DNA from: Candidatus Villigracilis proximus
GTDB taxonomy: Bacteria; Chloroflexota; Anaerolineae; Anaerolineales; Villigracilaceae
Reading direction: 5' to 3'
DNA length: 64,000 nucleotides
Assembly (NCBI GenBank): GCA_016715195.1
Contig: JADKBB010000006.1
Span: forward strand, 76,768-140,767
Shown: positions 17,210 through 26,093 of the stretch, piece after piece
Numbering within the stretch: the first letter of the stretch is position 1
How the letters are laid out: each line of letters starts with the position of its first letter
Notes under the pieces: generated by a model
Told to the model about the DNA's origin: nothing
Seen by the model: only the letters and a program-made list of their open reading frames with translations
The model's database searches: none
Made by a program: the position numbers and the translations under genes

Positions 17210-18342
17210 TAGTTTATTTCCTCGGCAGTCATGCGCAGCCAGTTCAATGCCAAATTCATCGCCCAGCGCGGCAGACTGCGCGGCGGGCCGCCATACGTGA
17301 TGCGGTGAGTCTTTTCTCCGTGCGGTGAGATCATTGCCATTTCGGCGGCGCGTTCATCGGGGTATACAGAAATGCCCAATGCAATATCAGTTTGCGAGTC
17401 TGCTTGAGCGGCGCGTAATGCCTGCATGAGTGTATCAGATGTCAGATTAGGGAAGGATGCGGTGTGCGGATTGCGAAGCGTGCGGGCCAGCAATCCATCG
17501 AGTCCTGATTCGATTGCGGTCAGAGTCCAGCCGCGGCGGGCGATCAGATCCAGCACAACTTCTTCAAGTTTATCTTCATCTGCACCGAAGACGACAGCCC
17601 CGAGTCTTTCGCGGACCTGTGACTCGATCTCGGCGATCATGGCATTCGCTTCGCTTTCGCTTTTCGCCTTCGCGGCGATGCGCACATCCACAACGCCGGT
17701 GTGCGCGGCGAGACCCACGGTGGGGTTGCTGAGCATTTCAAGATCGGCAATTTTTTCATCGATCATGCCTTCGCCGAGACCGGAGCAATGCAGCACGCGG
17801 ACTTTGATGACTTCGTTAAGATTAAATCTCTTTTGAAGATAGGGAATGATGGACTCATGCAGAACATGTTCCATTTCATTTGGCACACCGGGTAAAGAAA
17901 CGACCGCGTTACGTTCTGTTTCAACGATGAAGCATGGCGCTGTGCCGACGGGATTCCGAATCCCAAGCGCGCCCTTTGGAACATACGCCTGCCGTTTTTG
18001 ATTCTCAGACGGCTTGCGTCCATAACGCGCGATGGTCTCGACAACCTGTTCCCACAGGTCTTCGCGGAATTCAGTTTCAACGCCTGCGGCTTTTGCCACC
18101 GCTTCACGCGTTGGGTCATCTATTGTCGGGCCGAGGCCGCCGGTGGTGATGACGATATCTGCGCGCTCCATCGATTCGCGGATCGCGCTCGCGATGCGTT
18201 CTTCATTATCGCCGATGGTGATCGTGCGGTATAAGTCCACGCCGAGGCCGCGTAAATTGCGTGCAAGATAGCGTGTGTTGGTGTCCACGATCTCACCGAG
18301 TAAGATTTCCGTTCCAATTGTGATGATCTCTGCTGATGTCAT
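17209..18342 (-). CDS. CinA family protein (competence/damage-inducible, NMN deamidase-related)
   Basis: 377 residues in two parts. The N-terminal MoCF-type domain has TIGTEILLGEIVDTN and TTGGLGPTIDDPTREAVAKA. The C-terminal CinA domain begins with LDLIARRGWTLTAIESGLDG; its usual 'ESCTGGLL' reads ESGLDGLL, so the catalytic Ser-Cys-Thr of pyridine-nucleotide deamidases is altered and NMN amidohydrolase activity is doubtful. CinA relatives take part in nicotinamide-nucleotide recycling and competence. The downstream carboxypeptidase overlaps by one base. Confidence 0.85.
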   Translation of the reverse strand: MTSAEIITIGTEILLGEIVDTNTRYLARNLRGLGVDLYRTITIGDNEERIASAIRESMERADIVITTGGLGPTIDDPTREAVAKAAGVETEFREDLWEQVVETIARYGRKPSENQKRQAYVPKGALGIRNPVGTAPCFIVETERNAVVSLPGVPNEMEHVLHESIIPYLQKRFNLNEVIKVRVLHCSGLGEGMIDEKIADLEMLSNPTVGLAAHTGVVDVRIAAKAKSESEANAMIAEIESQVRERLGAVVFGADEDKLEEVVLDLIARRGWTLTAIESGLDGLLARTLRNPHTASFPNLTSDTLMQALRAAQADSQTDIALGISVYPDERAAEMAMISPHGEKTHRITYGGPPRSLPRWAMNLALNWLRMTAEEIN

Positions 18343-18375
18343 TTTTTGTCCTGTAAGCCAGACTTCTGTAAACCA

Positions 18376-18439
18376 AGACTTCGGAAGTCTTTCTTAATGC
18401 ATCTTAATTATAGAGTCTTAAAAAAGACTTCCGAAGTCT
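18376..18439 (+). repeat. 64-nt paired-palindrome element, copy B
   Basis: AGACTTCGGAAGTCT (18376-18390) and AGACTTCCGAAGTCT (18425-18439), spaced exactly as in copy A. It lies between the FAD oxidoreductase stop and the cinA-like start. Confidence 0.85.
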
Positions 18440-18447
18440 CCTGTAAT

Positions 18448-19611
18448 TCAAACTACATTGTACTCTTGAATCAAACGGCCTTCTTTGAAGCGTTTCAGGT
18501 CGAGCATGGAAACGTCCACGCTTGAAAACTTTCCATCCAAAATTTTCTCTGCCATTAATTTCCCTGAGATCGGCCCGTGCATGAATCCATGCCCTGAAAA
18601 ACCGGCGCACACATAAAAACCGTTCACACCAGTTTCACCGTAGATCGGGTGCGCATCGGGTGTCACTTCATACAGCCCCGCCCAATGTGATGCGCGTTGT
18701 GCCTTCTCCACCAGCGGCATGCGCTCAATGGCGGCATCCAAATTTACCAATTCAAAATCCTCGTCCACGCTTTGATCGAAGCCCGGTTTTTCGTTTTGAT
18801 TGCTCATGCCGATCAGCAAACCTTCGCCTTCACGGTGAAAATATAACGAGCGCGCAAAATCGATCACGAACGGAAAATCATCAGGCACTTCCTTAAGCGG
18901 ACTTGTAGTAAACATTTGCCTGCGGAGGGGGATGATCGGAAGTTTGACGCCTGCCATGTCTCCGATGCGCCCGGCCCACGGTCCCGCTGCGTTCAATATC
19001 ATGCGCGTCTTGATCGCGCCGATACTTGTTTGCACCTCTTCAACATGATCTCCCTTCAGGCTGATTCCAATTACTTCCACGCCTGAGAAGACTTGCACGC
19101 CCATTTTTTGTGCCGCGCTGATATATCCGGCCACCACGCTGTTCGGGTCGACTGTCCCATCTTTTTGATTGAAAGTGCCCGCGAGTGCATCATCAAATTT
19201 CATCAGGGGCAATCGCGCGCGGACTTCGTCTCCGCTTAATAGTTGTGTTGGCACGCCAAGTCCATTTTGCATGGAGACGTTATGCTTGAAAACATTTACT
19301 TCTTTTTCGTTTGTTGCAACCAGAAGATAGCCGCATTGCTTATAGCTCACATCCTGTCCGAGCTCATCTTTGAATCTTTCGATCATAGGCAAACTTGCAA
19401 GCGAGAGTTTGACATTGATCTCGGTTGAGAACTGATAGCGTACTCCGCCTGCGCATCGGCCGGTTGCTCCCTGTCCGAAGAAATTTTCCTTTTCAAGCAA
19501 CACGATATTTTGCGCCTTGATAAGTCCGCGCTGTGCAAGGTGATAGGCTGCACTGGCACCCATCACACCGCCCCCGATAATGACAATTTCTGCTGTATTT
19601 GGTAGGTTCAT
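18448..19611 (-). CDS. FAD-dependent amino-acid oxidase/dehydrogenase (DAO family)
   Basis: 387 residues. The N-terminal Rossmann dinucleotide site is IVIIGGGVMGASAAYHLAQRG, followed by NIVLLEKENFFGQGATGRCAGG, which is typical of sarcosine-oxidase-beta and glycine-oxidase-like flavoproteins. The C-terminus has GLYEVTPDAHPIYG and VCAGFSGHGFMHGPISGKLMAE, the second FAD/substrate region. Such enzymes oxidise secondary or D-amino acids; the substrate is not decidable here. It follows the liv transport genes on the same strand, fitting amino-acid catabolism. Confidence 0.88.
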   Translation of the reverse strand: MNLPNTAEIVIIGGGVMGASAAYHLAQRGLIKAQNIVLLEKENFFGQGATGRCAGGVRYQFSTEINVKLSLASLPMIERFKDELGQDVSYKQCGYLLVATNEKEVNVFKHNVSMQNGLGVPTQLLSGDEVRARLPLMKFDDALAGTFNQKDGTVDPNSVVAGYISAAQKMGVQVFSGVEVIGISLKGDHVEEVQTSIGAIKTRMILNAAGPWAGRIGDMAGVKLPIIPLRRQMFTTSPLKEVPDDFPFVIDFARSLYFHREGEGLLIGMSNQNEKPGFDQSVDEDFELVNLDAAIERMPLVEKAQRASHWAGLYEVTPDAHPIYGETGVNGFYVCAGFSGHGFMHGPISGKLMAEKILDGKFSSVDVSMLDLKRFKEGRLIQEYNVV

Positions 19612-19621
19612 AATATTTAGA

Positions 19622-19660
19622 AGAAACCCGCCTTCACGCCTTCGCGGAAAACGGGTTTCT
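19622..19660 (-). terminator. Hairpin after livF
   Basis: AGAAACCCG (19622-19630) pairs with CGGGTTTCT (19652-19660) just downstream of livF. The following minus-strand bases (TCTTCTAAATATT) are only moderately U-rich, so termination may be partial. Confidence 0.5.
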
Positions 19661-19682
19661 GATAGGTTGTTCGATTATCTTT

Positions 19683-20390
19683 CTATTCAACGCCGAGGTA
19701 TGATTTTTGCACCATTTCGTTATTCTTGAGATTCTCAGCGGTATCACTCAGAATGATCTCGCCCGTTTGTAAAACATAACCGCGGCTGGCAATTGAAAGC
19801 GCCATGAGCGCATTCTGCTCAACCAGAAGAATGGTCGTGCCTTCCTCGTTGAGTTTCTTGATGATATCAAAGATCAACTCAACGAGCAGGGGAGCCAGAC
19901 CCATGGACGGTTCGTCCAATAACAGAATCTTGGGCTTTGCCATGAGGGCACGTCCCATGGCGAGCATTTGCTGTTCGCCGCCTGAAAGCGTTCCGCCTTT
20001 TTGGCCAATACGCTCCTTCAAACGCGGAAAGAGATCGAAGACGTGTTCCATATCCGCTTTGTAGGTGGTCAGATCCTTGCGGGCATAGGCACCCATTTCA
20101 AGATTTTCAAGCACGGTCATGCGCGGAAAGATCATGCGGCCTTCGGGGCTTTGTGCCACGCCAAGACCGGCGATCTCATGCGCGGGGAGTTTTTCAAGTT
20201 CCACGCCATCCAAAACGATCGTACCGGTACGGGGTTTATTCAGACCTTGAATGGTGCGTAGTGTGGTGCTCTTGCCAGCGCCATTGGAGCCAATTAATGT
20301 AACAATTTCACCATCATTGACCGTGATGGAAATCCCTTTTAAGGCGTGGATGTTGCCGTAGTAAGTATGTACATCTTTTAATTCAAGCAT
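19683..20390 (-). CDS. livF: Branched-chain amino-acid ABC transporter ATPase LivF
   Basis: 235-residue ABC ATPase, one of two that power high-affinity uptake of leucine, isoleucine and valine or related amino acids. Walker A GSNGAGKST, Q-loop region GVAQSPEGRMIFPRMTV, signature LSGGEQQMLAMGRAL, Walker B ILLLDEPSMGLAP and switch LLVEQN are all present. The length and the LAP after Walker B are characteristic of LivF. It is the last gene of livK-H-M-G-F. Confidence 0.95.
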   Translation of the reverse strand: MLELKDVHTYYGNIHALKGISITVNDGEIVTLIGSNGAGKSTTLRTIQGLNKPRTGTIVLDGVELEKLPAHEIAGLGVAQSPEGRMIFPRMTVLENLEMGAYARKDLTTYKADMEHVFDLFPRLKERIGQKGGTLSGGEQQMLAMGRALMAKPKILLLDEPSMGLAPLLVELIFDIIKKLNEEGTTILLVEQNALMALSIASRGYVLQTGEIILSDTAENLKNNEMVQKSYLGVE

Positions 20391-20408
20391 GTTGTTCCTC
20401 GCCTTTGG

Positions 20409-21185
20409 TTATTTGGTCGAAGTGCCTTTGCCCAGATACGCTTCGATCACGCGCGGGTTCTTTTGTACTTCTGAGGGCGAACCTTCTGCGATCTTTTCGC
20501 CATAATCCAGCACGGTCACACGATCTGAAATGGACATAACCACGCGCATGTGATGTTCGATCAGAAGAATGGTGAGATCGAGTTCCTTGCGCAAACGCTG
20601 GATGAAATTAGTCAGGTCAATGGTCTCGTTGGGATTCATGCCCGCAGTGGGTTCATCCAACAATAACAATTTTGGATTGGAAGCCAATGCGCGGGCGATC
20701 TCAAGACGGCGCTGGAGGCCATAGGATAAATTCTTGGCAGTTACATTTGCATCCGAGCGGCGCAAACCGACGAATTCCAACATGTCCAGTCCGCGTTCAC
20801 GGGCTTCTGCTTCTTCCTTCATGGTTGAGGGGAGGTGCAGGATCTGTCCGATCAAGTTTGATTTAAGGCGGGAATGCTGTCCAACCAAAACATTTTCCAG
20901 GGCGGTCATATTCGCGAACAAACGAATATTTTGAAAGGTGCGTGCGATTCCAAGCGTGGTGATGTTAAAGGGCTTGAGTCCATGCAGGTTGACACCGTCA
21001 AATGTCATTTCGCCGCTGGTGGGAGTGTAAATGCGGGTGATGGTATTGAAAAAAGTGGTCTTGCCTGCGCCGTTCGGGCCGATCAGGCTGGCGATCATAC
21101 CTTTGTCAATGGTAAAGTCAACTTTGTTGACTGCGGTCAAACCGCCAAAGGTCATTGTTACTGCTTTTGCATCAAATAGTCTCAT
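20409..21185 (-). CDS. livG: Branched-chain amino-acid ABC transporter ATPase LivG
   Basis: 258-residue ABC ATPase pairing with LivF. Walker A GPNGAGKTT, the LivG-type GIARTFQNIRLF, signature NLSYGLQRRLEIARALA, Walker B LLLLDEPTAGMNP and the H-loop LLIEHHM are clear. It lies 18 nt before livF and 9 nt after livM, as expected for one transcript. Confidence 0.95.
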   Translation of the reverse strand: MRLFDAKAVTMTFGGLTAVNKVDFTIDKGMIASLIGPNGAGKTTFFNTITRIYTPTSGEMTFDGVNLHGLKPFNITTLGIARTFQNIRLFANMTALENVLVGQHSRLKSNLIGQILHLPSTMKEEAEARERGLDMLEFVGLRRSDANVTAKNLSYGLQRRLEIARALASNPKLLLLDEPTAGMNPNETIDLTNFIQRLRKELDLTILLIEHHMRVVMSISDRVTVLDYGEKIAEGSPSEVQKNPRVIEAYLGKGTSTK

Positions 21186-21194
21186 GGCAGTTTC

Positions 21195-22766
21195 CTAACC
21201 TTTCTTGGCCTTTGATTTTTGGTTGTCTTCAACATCAATTACCACTTCTTCGTCTTTGTGCAACTCAGCCCGCATTTGGGCACTGGGGATTAAGCCTTCA
21301 GGACGCACGGCCATCATAATGACCAGCGTCAGCCCGAATAGCAGGAAGCGGTAAAGGATGGGATTCGCATTTTGCGCCACAATCGATTGCAGGGTGGGGT
21401 TTGAAGCGAGAGAGGGTAAAACGGTAAAGTCCATCAAGCCTTTGAGGAAGTCCTTTAAGGCCGGCAGGAAGAGACGATCCGCTGTCATGATGACAAGACC
21501 GCCAACGATCACGCCGTTGATATTGCCGATACCACCCAGAATGACCACGCAAAGAATGATAATAGAAGCGCTGAAGTCAAATACGCTCGGGAAGATACCG
21601 CGGATATAGGCTGCGTAAAAAGCGCCGGCAAAACCTGAGAAAGCGGCGCCCATGGCGAACGCGGCGAGTTTTGTGCGGATCGGATCAATGCCCATCTGAG
21701 CCGCAGCAAGTTCATCTTCACGGATTGCCATCCAGGCGCGTCCCATACGGCTCTTGTGCAGGCGTTGGATGATAAACACCGAAAGCAAAATGATCGCCAT
21801 GATCAGGAAATACCAGGGGGTTGGGTTGTTCGATTGGAATTCATAACCGAAAAATGACGGCCGTCCGATGGGGTTGATTCCTCTTTCGCCCGCGGTAATA
21901 TCCATATGATTAACAAGGTTGATACAGGCAACTGTGCTTGTGGCCCCAAACATTTTTTGAATACCTGGAATGATCCAGCAGGTGAGAGGCTCATTGATGG
22001 TGACGTCGATCAGATTTCTGAAGAGTACCGGAATGATCTCGCCGAAACCCAGGGTCACGATGGCAAGATAATCGCCTCGTAGTGGCAATGTGGGCGCACC
22101 TAGCATCAGCCCCCAAATGGCTGCCATGCCGGCGGCGATCCAGATCACAAGCCAGAAGTTCATGTAGATATTATGCTGCGGCGAGGAAAGAATGCCTGTG
22201 GTGTATGCGCCAATCGCGAAGAAAGCCGCGTAGCCCAGATCAAGCAAACCTGCGTAGCCGACCACGATATTCAAGCCTAGACCGAGGATCACGAAGATGA
22301 GCGCGAAGATTACATTTGAAGTCCAGCGCAAACCTGTAAATGTATCAATAAAAGGGAAGGCAATTGCGACCACTGCAAGCAGGATCATCTTTGCTCTTTT
22401 TTCCCATTTTTCTTCGAGACCACGGAAAGAAGCCGTTATCATGGTGAGGGCAATAATGGCAATCACGCCAATAATGTTTGCAGGAACAAAAACATTGCCA
22501 TAGGAAGAAGGTTTACCGATTGCTGGTTGCACTACAAAATTTTGAAACAAACTTAAGACCAGCAAAATCGCGCCAGCAGTAAGAGCTGCGGGAAGTACCT
22601 GTTTTGCAAGATTGGACGGAGAGCCACGGTCCAGTCTGCTTTCCAGGGCAAGGCCAAGGCCTACGCCGGCAAAGAGTCCCATAACCGCTACAGACCAACC
22701 GCTAAACAGGAAGGTAAGTAAGCCGGCGATAACACCAAATAAGACACCTGTTCGAATATGTCGCAT
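21195..22766 (-). CDS. livM: Branched-chain amino-acid ABC transporter permease LivM
   Basis: 523 residues, longer than typical LivM (about 300-420) because of an N-terminal extension with extra hydrophobic segments. The permease core includes GLNIVVGYAGLLDLGYAAFFAIGAY, split here by family convention, and the EAA-like cytoplasmic loop RMGRAWMAIREDELAAAQMG that contacts the ATPase. The C-terminal tail is charged (EEVVIDVEDNQKSKAKKG). It sits between livH and livG with 9-11 nt spacing. Confidence 0.93.
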   Translation of the reverse strand: MRHIRTGVLFGVIAGLLTFLFSGWSVAVMGLFAGVGLGLALESRLDRGSPSNLAKQVLPAALTAGAILLVLSLFQNFVVQPAIGKPSSYGNVFVPANIIGVIAIIALTMITASFRGLEEKWEKRAKMILLAVVAIAFPFIDTFTGLRWTSNVIFALIFVILGLGLNIVVGYAGLLDLGYAAFFAIGAYTTGILSSPQHNIYMNFWLVIWIAAGMAAIWGLMLGAPTLPLRGDYLAIVTLGFGEIIPVLFRNLIDVTINEPLTCWIIPGIQKMFGATSTVACINLVNHMDITAGERGINPIGRPSFFGYEFQSNNPTPWYFLIMAIILLSVFIIQRLHKSRMGRAWMAIREDELAAAQMGIDPIRTKLAAFAMGAAFSGFAGAFYAAYIRGIFPSVFDFSASIIILCVVILGGIGNINGVIVGGLVIMTADRLFLPALKDFLKGLMDFTVLPSLASNPTLQSIVAQNANPILYRFLLFGLTLVIMMAVRPEGLIPSAQMRAELHKDEEVVIDVEDNQKSKAKKG

Positions 22767-22777
22767 GGATGTTCTCC

Positions 22778-23887
22778 TTAAACCTTTTGCCCAGTTTGTT
22801 CACCGAGCAGACCGGTGGGACGGAATAAGAGGATGAGTACCAGAGTGGCGAACACCCAGGCATTGGTCCAGCGCGCATTAAGATAGCCGTCGCTGAAAGC
22901 AGCCAATAAGCCGATCAAGAATCCGCCAAGCATGGCTCCAGTAATGTTGCCAATGCCGCCAAGTACTGCCGCCGTGAAGGATTGCAAACCTGCGCGGAAT
23001 CCCATGAACCACCAGGCTGTATTATTGTATAAACCAGCCATTAACCCGGCTGCGCCGGCAAGTCCGCCGCCGATCAGGAATGTGGCTGTAATGACCCAGT
23101 CAATGTCGATGCCAAGCATTTTCGCGGCATCGCGATTTTGCGCAGTGGCGCGCATGGCTTTTCCAAGCTTGGTGCGTTGCACAAATAAACGCAAGCCAAT
23201 CATTAATACGCCTGCAAGTACGATTACGAGCAAATCTTTAATTGTGAAGCGTAATCCCCAGCCTGTATTGGCCAGGAGATTTGGGTCCATGTTCATATTC
23301 ACGAACATTCTGCTCAGTAGATCGGGGAATTCCTTTTGTGAGCCGCCGCCTGTGGTGCCAAAGCTGGGCACAAGCCAGGATTGACCTGCCCAGATCAATC
23401 CGATATTTTCAACAATGAACGACATGCCGATCGCAGAGATCAATGGGGCAAGGCGTGGAGCGTTACGTAAGCGCTTGTAAGCAAGGCGTTCAATGGTTGC
23501 ATTAAGTGTTGCCGATACTGCAATGGAAACAATGAGTGCGATAAAAATGCCTAAGCCGATACGAGCCGGATCTTGTGAGGTAAGTGTCCCGGTCAAAGAG
23601 AGCGTTGTAAGAGCAGTGAAAACACCGATCATGTAAACATCGCCATGAGCAAAGTTGATCAACTCAATGATGCCGTACACCATCGTGTATCCCAACGCGA
23701 TAATCGCGATAATCGCGCCATTTGCCAGCCCGATGATCAAAAATTGTAATAATTGACTTGGGTTTTTTGCGATACTCGCGGCAATAATTGGAATATCAAG
23801 TGCGGCGATCGGGCCCAAGAGAAGAACAAGGTAAATCGTAATAATTGCAATGACTGGCCGTGCAAATTTTTGAAGTGTGGATTTCAT
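22778..23887 (-). CDS. livH: Branched-chain amino-acid ABC transporter permease LivH
   Basis: 369-residue inner-membrane permease. LivH hallmarks are present: LANGAIIAIIALGYTMVYG, INFAHGDVYMIG and the EAA loop KLGKAMRATAQNRDAAKMLG. The N-terminus carries an extra hydrophobic segment (about 13-35) relative to the shortest homologues. It follows livK across a strong hairpin and precedes livM by 11 nt. Confidence 0.94.
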   Translation of the reverse strand: MKSTLQKFARPVIAIITIYLVLLLGPIAALDIPIIAASIAKNPSQLLQFLIIGLANGAIIAIIALGYTMVYGIIELINFAHGDVYMIGVFTALTTLSLTGTLTSQDPARIGLGIFIALIVSIAVSATLNATIERLAYKRLRNAPRLAPLISAIGMSFIVENIGLIWAGQSWLVPSFGTTGGGSQKEFPDLLSRMFVNMNMDPNLLANTGWGLRFTIKDLLVIVLAGVLMIGLRLFVQRTKLGKAMRATAQNRDAAKMLGIDIDWVITATFLIGGGLAGAAGLMAGLYNNTAWWFMGFRAGLQSFTAAVLGGIGNITGAMLGGFLIGLLAAFSDGYLNARWTNAWVFATLVLILLFRPTGLLGEQTGQKV

Positions 23888-23959
23888 TTCGATTACTCTC
23901 CAGGCTTCGCAAAGATCAGCTTTAAAAACCGGTTTCTTCGCGATTAAGTAAGATAGAAG

Positions 23960-23991
23960 AGACAGGAGGGCAGTAATCTGCCCTCCTGTCT
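23960..23991 (-). terminator. Intercistronic hairpin between livK and livH
   Basis: A perfect 14-bp stem (AGACAGGAGGGCAG at 23960-23973 with its complement at 23978-23991) and a 4-nt loop. It lies just after the livK stop and before livH. The tail on the minus strand is CTTCTATC, weakly U-rich. This is the usual position for a partial terminator or mRNA stabiliser that keeps binding protein in excess of permease. Confidence 0.7.
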
Positions 23992-24011
23992 TTACTTACA
24001 TAGTACGCGGA

Positions 24012-25268
24012 TTAAGGCGTGAAAGTGCCGTAGTCAGCGTACGCACCACCTTGAACTTGACCAACAACGAAGTACGGCAGGGTTACATCGCCGTCAGCAT
24101 TGAATGACCAGGTGCCCAAGGCGCCTTCGAAATCTTTGATTGCGAAGACTGCGGCGTTAATGGCAGCGCGATCGGTAGGATTGCCACCGGCGGCGCAAAC
24201 ATCTTCAATTGCCTTCAAAGCAGCGCTCATTGTGTCATAGCCCAGGATCGCGTATGGTTCCTTGGTCTCTTCGTACTTGGCTGCATAATCAGCATAGAAT
24301 TTCTTACCGGCATCGCCCAAATCTTTCAGGGCCAAACCGGGGGTTGTGGCGAATACACCTTCGGCAACATCAGCGCCAGCGCCTTCGATCAAGGCAGCGG
24401 TGAAGATACCATCGGGGCCGATAAACTTAACGGTCTGGTTGTCGCCCATGATGGCAACTTTGTCTTTCAAAACCTGAGCGGCGTTGTTATCAACGATTGC
24501 GCCAAGGTAAACTGCATCAGGAGCTGCGCCATCATTGCTGGTGGAGATCTTGGTCATCAAAGCTTTGTAGTCAGCAGCTTTGGGATCGAAACCTTCCTGA
24601 GCGATGACGGTAATGCCGGCGGCAACAGCGGCCTGATTCACCGAATCAGCAACGCCCTTACCGTATACTTCCTGATCGTCGAGGATGTAAACTGTCTTTA
24701 CGCCCTGAGAAACCATGAAGTTGACGGCGACAGGTCCCTGAAGATCATCAGTCGCGGCTACGCGAGCGTAGTTGCGGGTGCCCGAGGGATAGTAGACATC
24801 AGGTTCATTGGCTTCGGTCAAACCGGTCGCGGCGTGTGTCAAGCCAGGATAGGTGTTGGCAGGGGAGATCATAACCAGCGGGCCAGCGGCATTCAAAATC
24901 GGAATGGAGAGCTTGGCAGCGCCGGAGTTGAAAGTGCCGAGATAGGCAATGATTGAAGGATCAGCAGCTGCCTTATTGGCGTTTTCAGTTTCGACAGCAG
25001 GATCCCACTTGCCGAGAGCCGCAGAGGCATCATCCCAGGCTTCGTAGGTGACGGTGTATTTGCCGTTGCAAGCCTTACCACCGGCTTGTTCGAGGCGCAG
25101 TGTCATGGCATTCACGATGGTTTGGGTTTGGGTCAGGGAAGCACCAGTCATGGGAAGGCTGGAGACAATCTTCAAGGTAGCAGCTTCGCCGCCACCAGCA
25201 CCGCAGGCGGCGAGGGCCATGCTGGCGATAATTAGGACCGAAAGTAAAGCGAACAAACGCTTAGACAT
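24012..25268 (-). CDS. livK: Branched-chain amino-acid ABC transporter substrate-binding lipoprotein
   Basis: 418 residues. The N-terminus MSKRLFALLSVLIIASMALAAC is a lipoprotein signal with an LAAC lipobox, so the protein is tethered outside the membrane. A Gly-rich spacer is followed by a periplasmic-binding-protein fold of the Leu/Ile/Val type (KIVSSLPMTGASLTQTQTI; YILDDQEVYGKGVADSVNQ). It heads livK-H-M-G-F and has GGAGGAG upstream of the ATG. Substrates could be other amino acids or amides, since this family is broad. Confidence 0.93.
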   Translation of the reverse strand: MSKRLFALLSVLIIASMALAACGAGGGEAATLKIVSSLPMTGASLTQTQTIVNAMTLRLEQAGGKACNGKYTVTYEAWDDASAALGKWDPAVETENANKAAADPSIIAYLGTFNSGAAKLSIPILNAAGPLVMISPANTYPGLTHAATGLTEANEPDVYYPSGTRNYARVAATDDLQGPVAVNFMVSQGVKTVYILDDQEVYGKGVADSVNQAAVAAGITVIAQEGFDPKAADYKALMTKISTSNDGAAPDAVYLGAIVDNNAAQVLKDKVAIMGDNQTVKFIGPDGIFTAALIEGAGADVAEGVFATTPGLALKDLGDAGKKFYADYAAKYEETKEPYAILGYDTMSAALKAIEDVCAAGGNPTDRAAINAAVFAIKDFEGALGTWSFNADGDVTLPYFVVGQVQGGAYADYGTFTP

Positions 25269-25292
25269 TTTTCTTACTCCTCCAAAATTATT

Positions 25293-25349
25293 TTAGGTGA
25301 AATCGATTCCCACACGATGTGGGGACAACAAGCAGCAGACAATACTCAC
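25293..25349 (-). CDS. Possible leader peptide upstream of livK
   Basis: An 18-codon frame from the GTG at 25349 to TAA at 25293 reads MSIVCCLLSPHRVGIDFT. A full-strength AAAGGAGG precedes it (AGGAGG at 25363-25368), 13 nt from the GTG, a little far. An in-frame ATT would be 10 nt away. Six residues are I, V or L, and a TCCCACA/TGTGGGGA hairpin overlaps the frame. These are the ingredients of translational attenuation by branched-chain amino acids. It is short enough to arise by chance. Confidence 0.35.
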   Translation of the reverse strand: MSIVCCLLSPHRVGIDFT

Positions 25350-25540
25350 AATGTCAGCCTCACCTCCTTTGGGTTTTAGAATATTTCAGTATAAAAAGAA
25401 AGCCCGGAAAACCCTTTCGATATGATGGATTTTCGAAGCTCGACTCTAAACCACTAATTACAGCCCATTTTTATTAAAAGCGAATGATACGGCTGTTTTT
25501 GTCTCAGGTCAAGTGTTTGTGTCTAGACTTTTTTGAATTT

Positions 25541-26038
25541 TTAGTTGGTTTTTTCGGCTGGTTTATATAGCAATTGCTCGCGGATACGCAAATCGGTATT
25601 TCGGATCTTCATCGCCAGGTCAGCCGCAAGGTTGTACATTAAGCGATACCCTAATTGTGGATAAGTTTCGCACAGCATGATCAGTTTATCGCGTTGTATA
25701 ACGAGTAAGCGGGTGTCTTTTTGAGCAGCATGAGCTGATGCCGAGCGCAAGCCTTCATCCACCAAAGCAACTTCACCAAAAGATTGACCCCGGCGAAGTC
25801 GGGCTACTGCAGTTTCTTTTTTATCATTATCACCACTTGCGTTGCGATGGATCAAAATGTCCACTTCGCCTTGCGCGATGACATATAATTCCTTGCTTCC
25901 GCTGTTTTCCTGAAAGACAACTTCCCCCACATTAAATACAACTTCCTGACATAAATTTGCCACCAACTCCAATTGAGTTGGCGTAAATTGATAGAAAATA
26001 TCGCTTTGTTTTAAAAAATTAACAAGGTTGTTCATCAA
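25541..26038 (-). CDS. Cyclic nucleotide-binding domain protein
   Basis: 165-residue cytoplasmic protein made of one cNMP-binding beta-roll (about 10-125) plus a C-terminal helix. Typical elements are GEVVFQENSGSKELYVIAQG, and the phosphate-binding cassette region GQSFGEVALVDEGLRSASA, where the ligand-contacting Arg-Ser-Ala pattern is kept. There is no DNA-binding HTH, so it is not a CRP-type regulator by itself. It could bind cAMP or cGMP, or be a structural homologue. Confidence 0.8.
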   Translation of the reverse strand: MMNNLVNFLKQSDIFYQFTPTQLELVANLCQEVVFNVGEVVFQENSGSKELYVIAQGEVDILIHRNASGDNDKKETAVARLRRGQSFGEVALVDEGLRSASAHAAQKDTRLLVIQRDKLIMLCETYPQLGYRLMYNLAADLAMKIRNTDLRIREQLLYKPAEKTN

Positions 26039-26093
26039 TTGAAATCCTTTTCAAGAGTGTAGCATACCCGTGGATGAAGTGCAACGACTCAGA

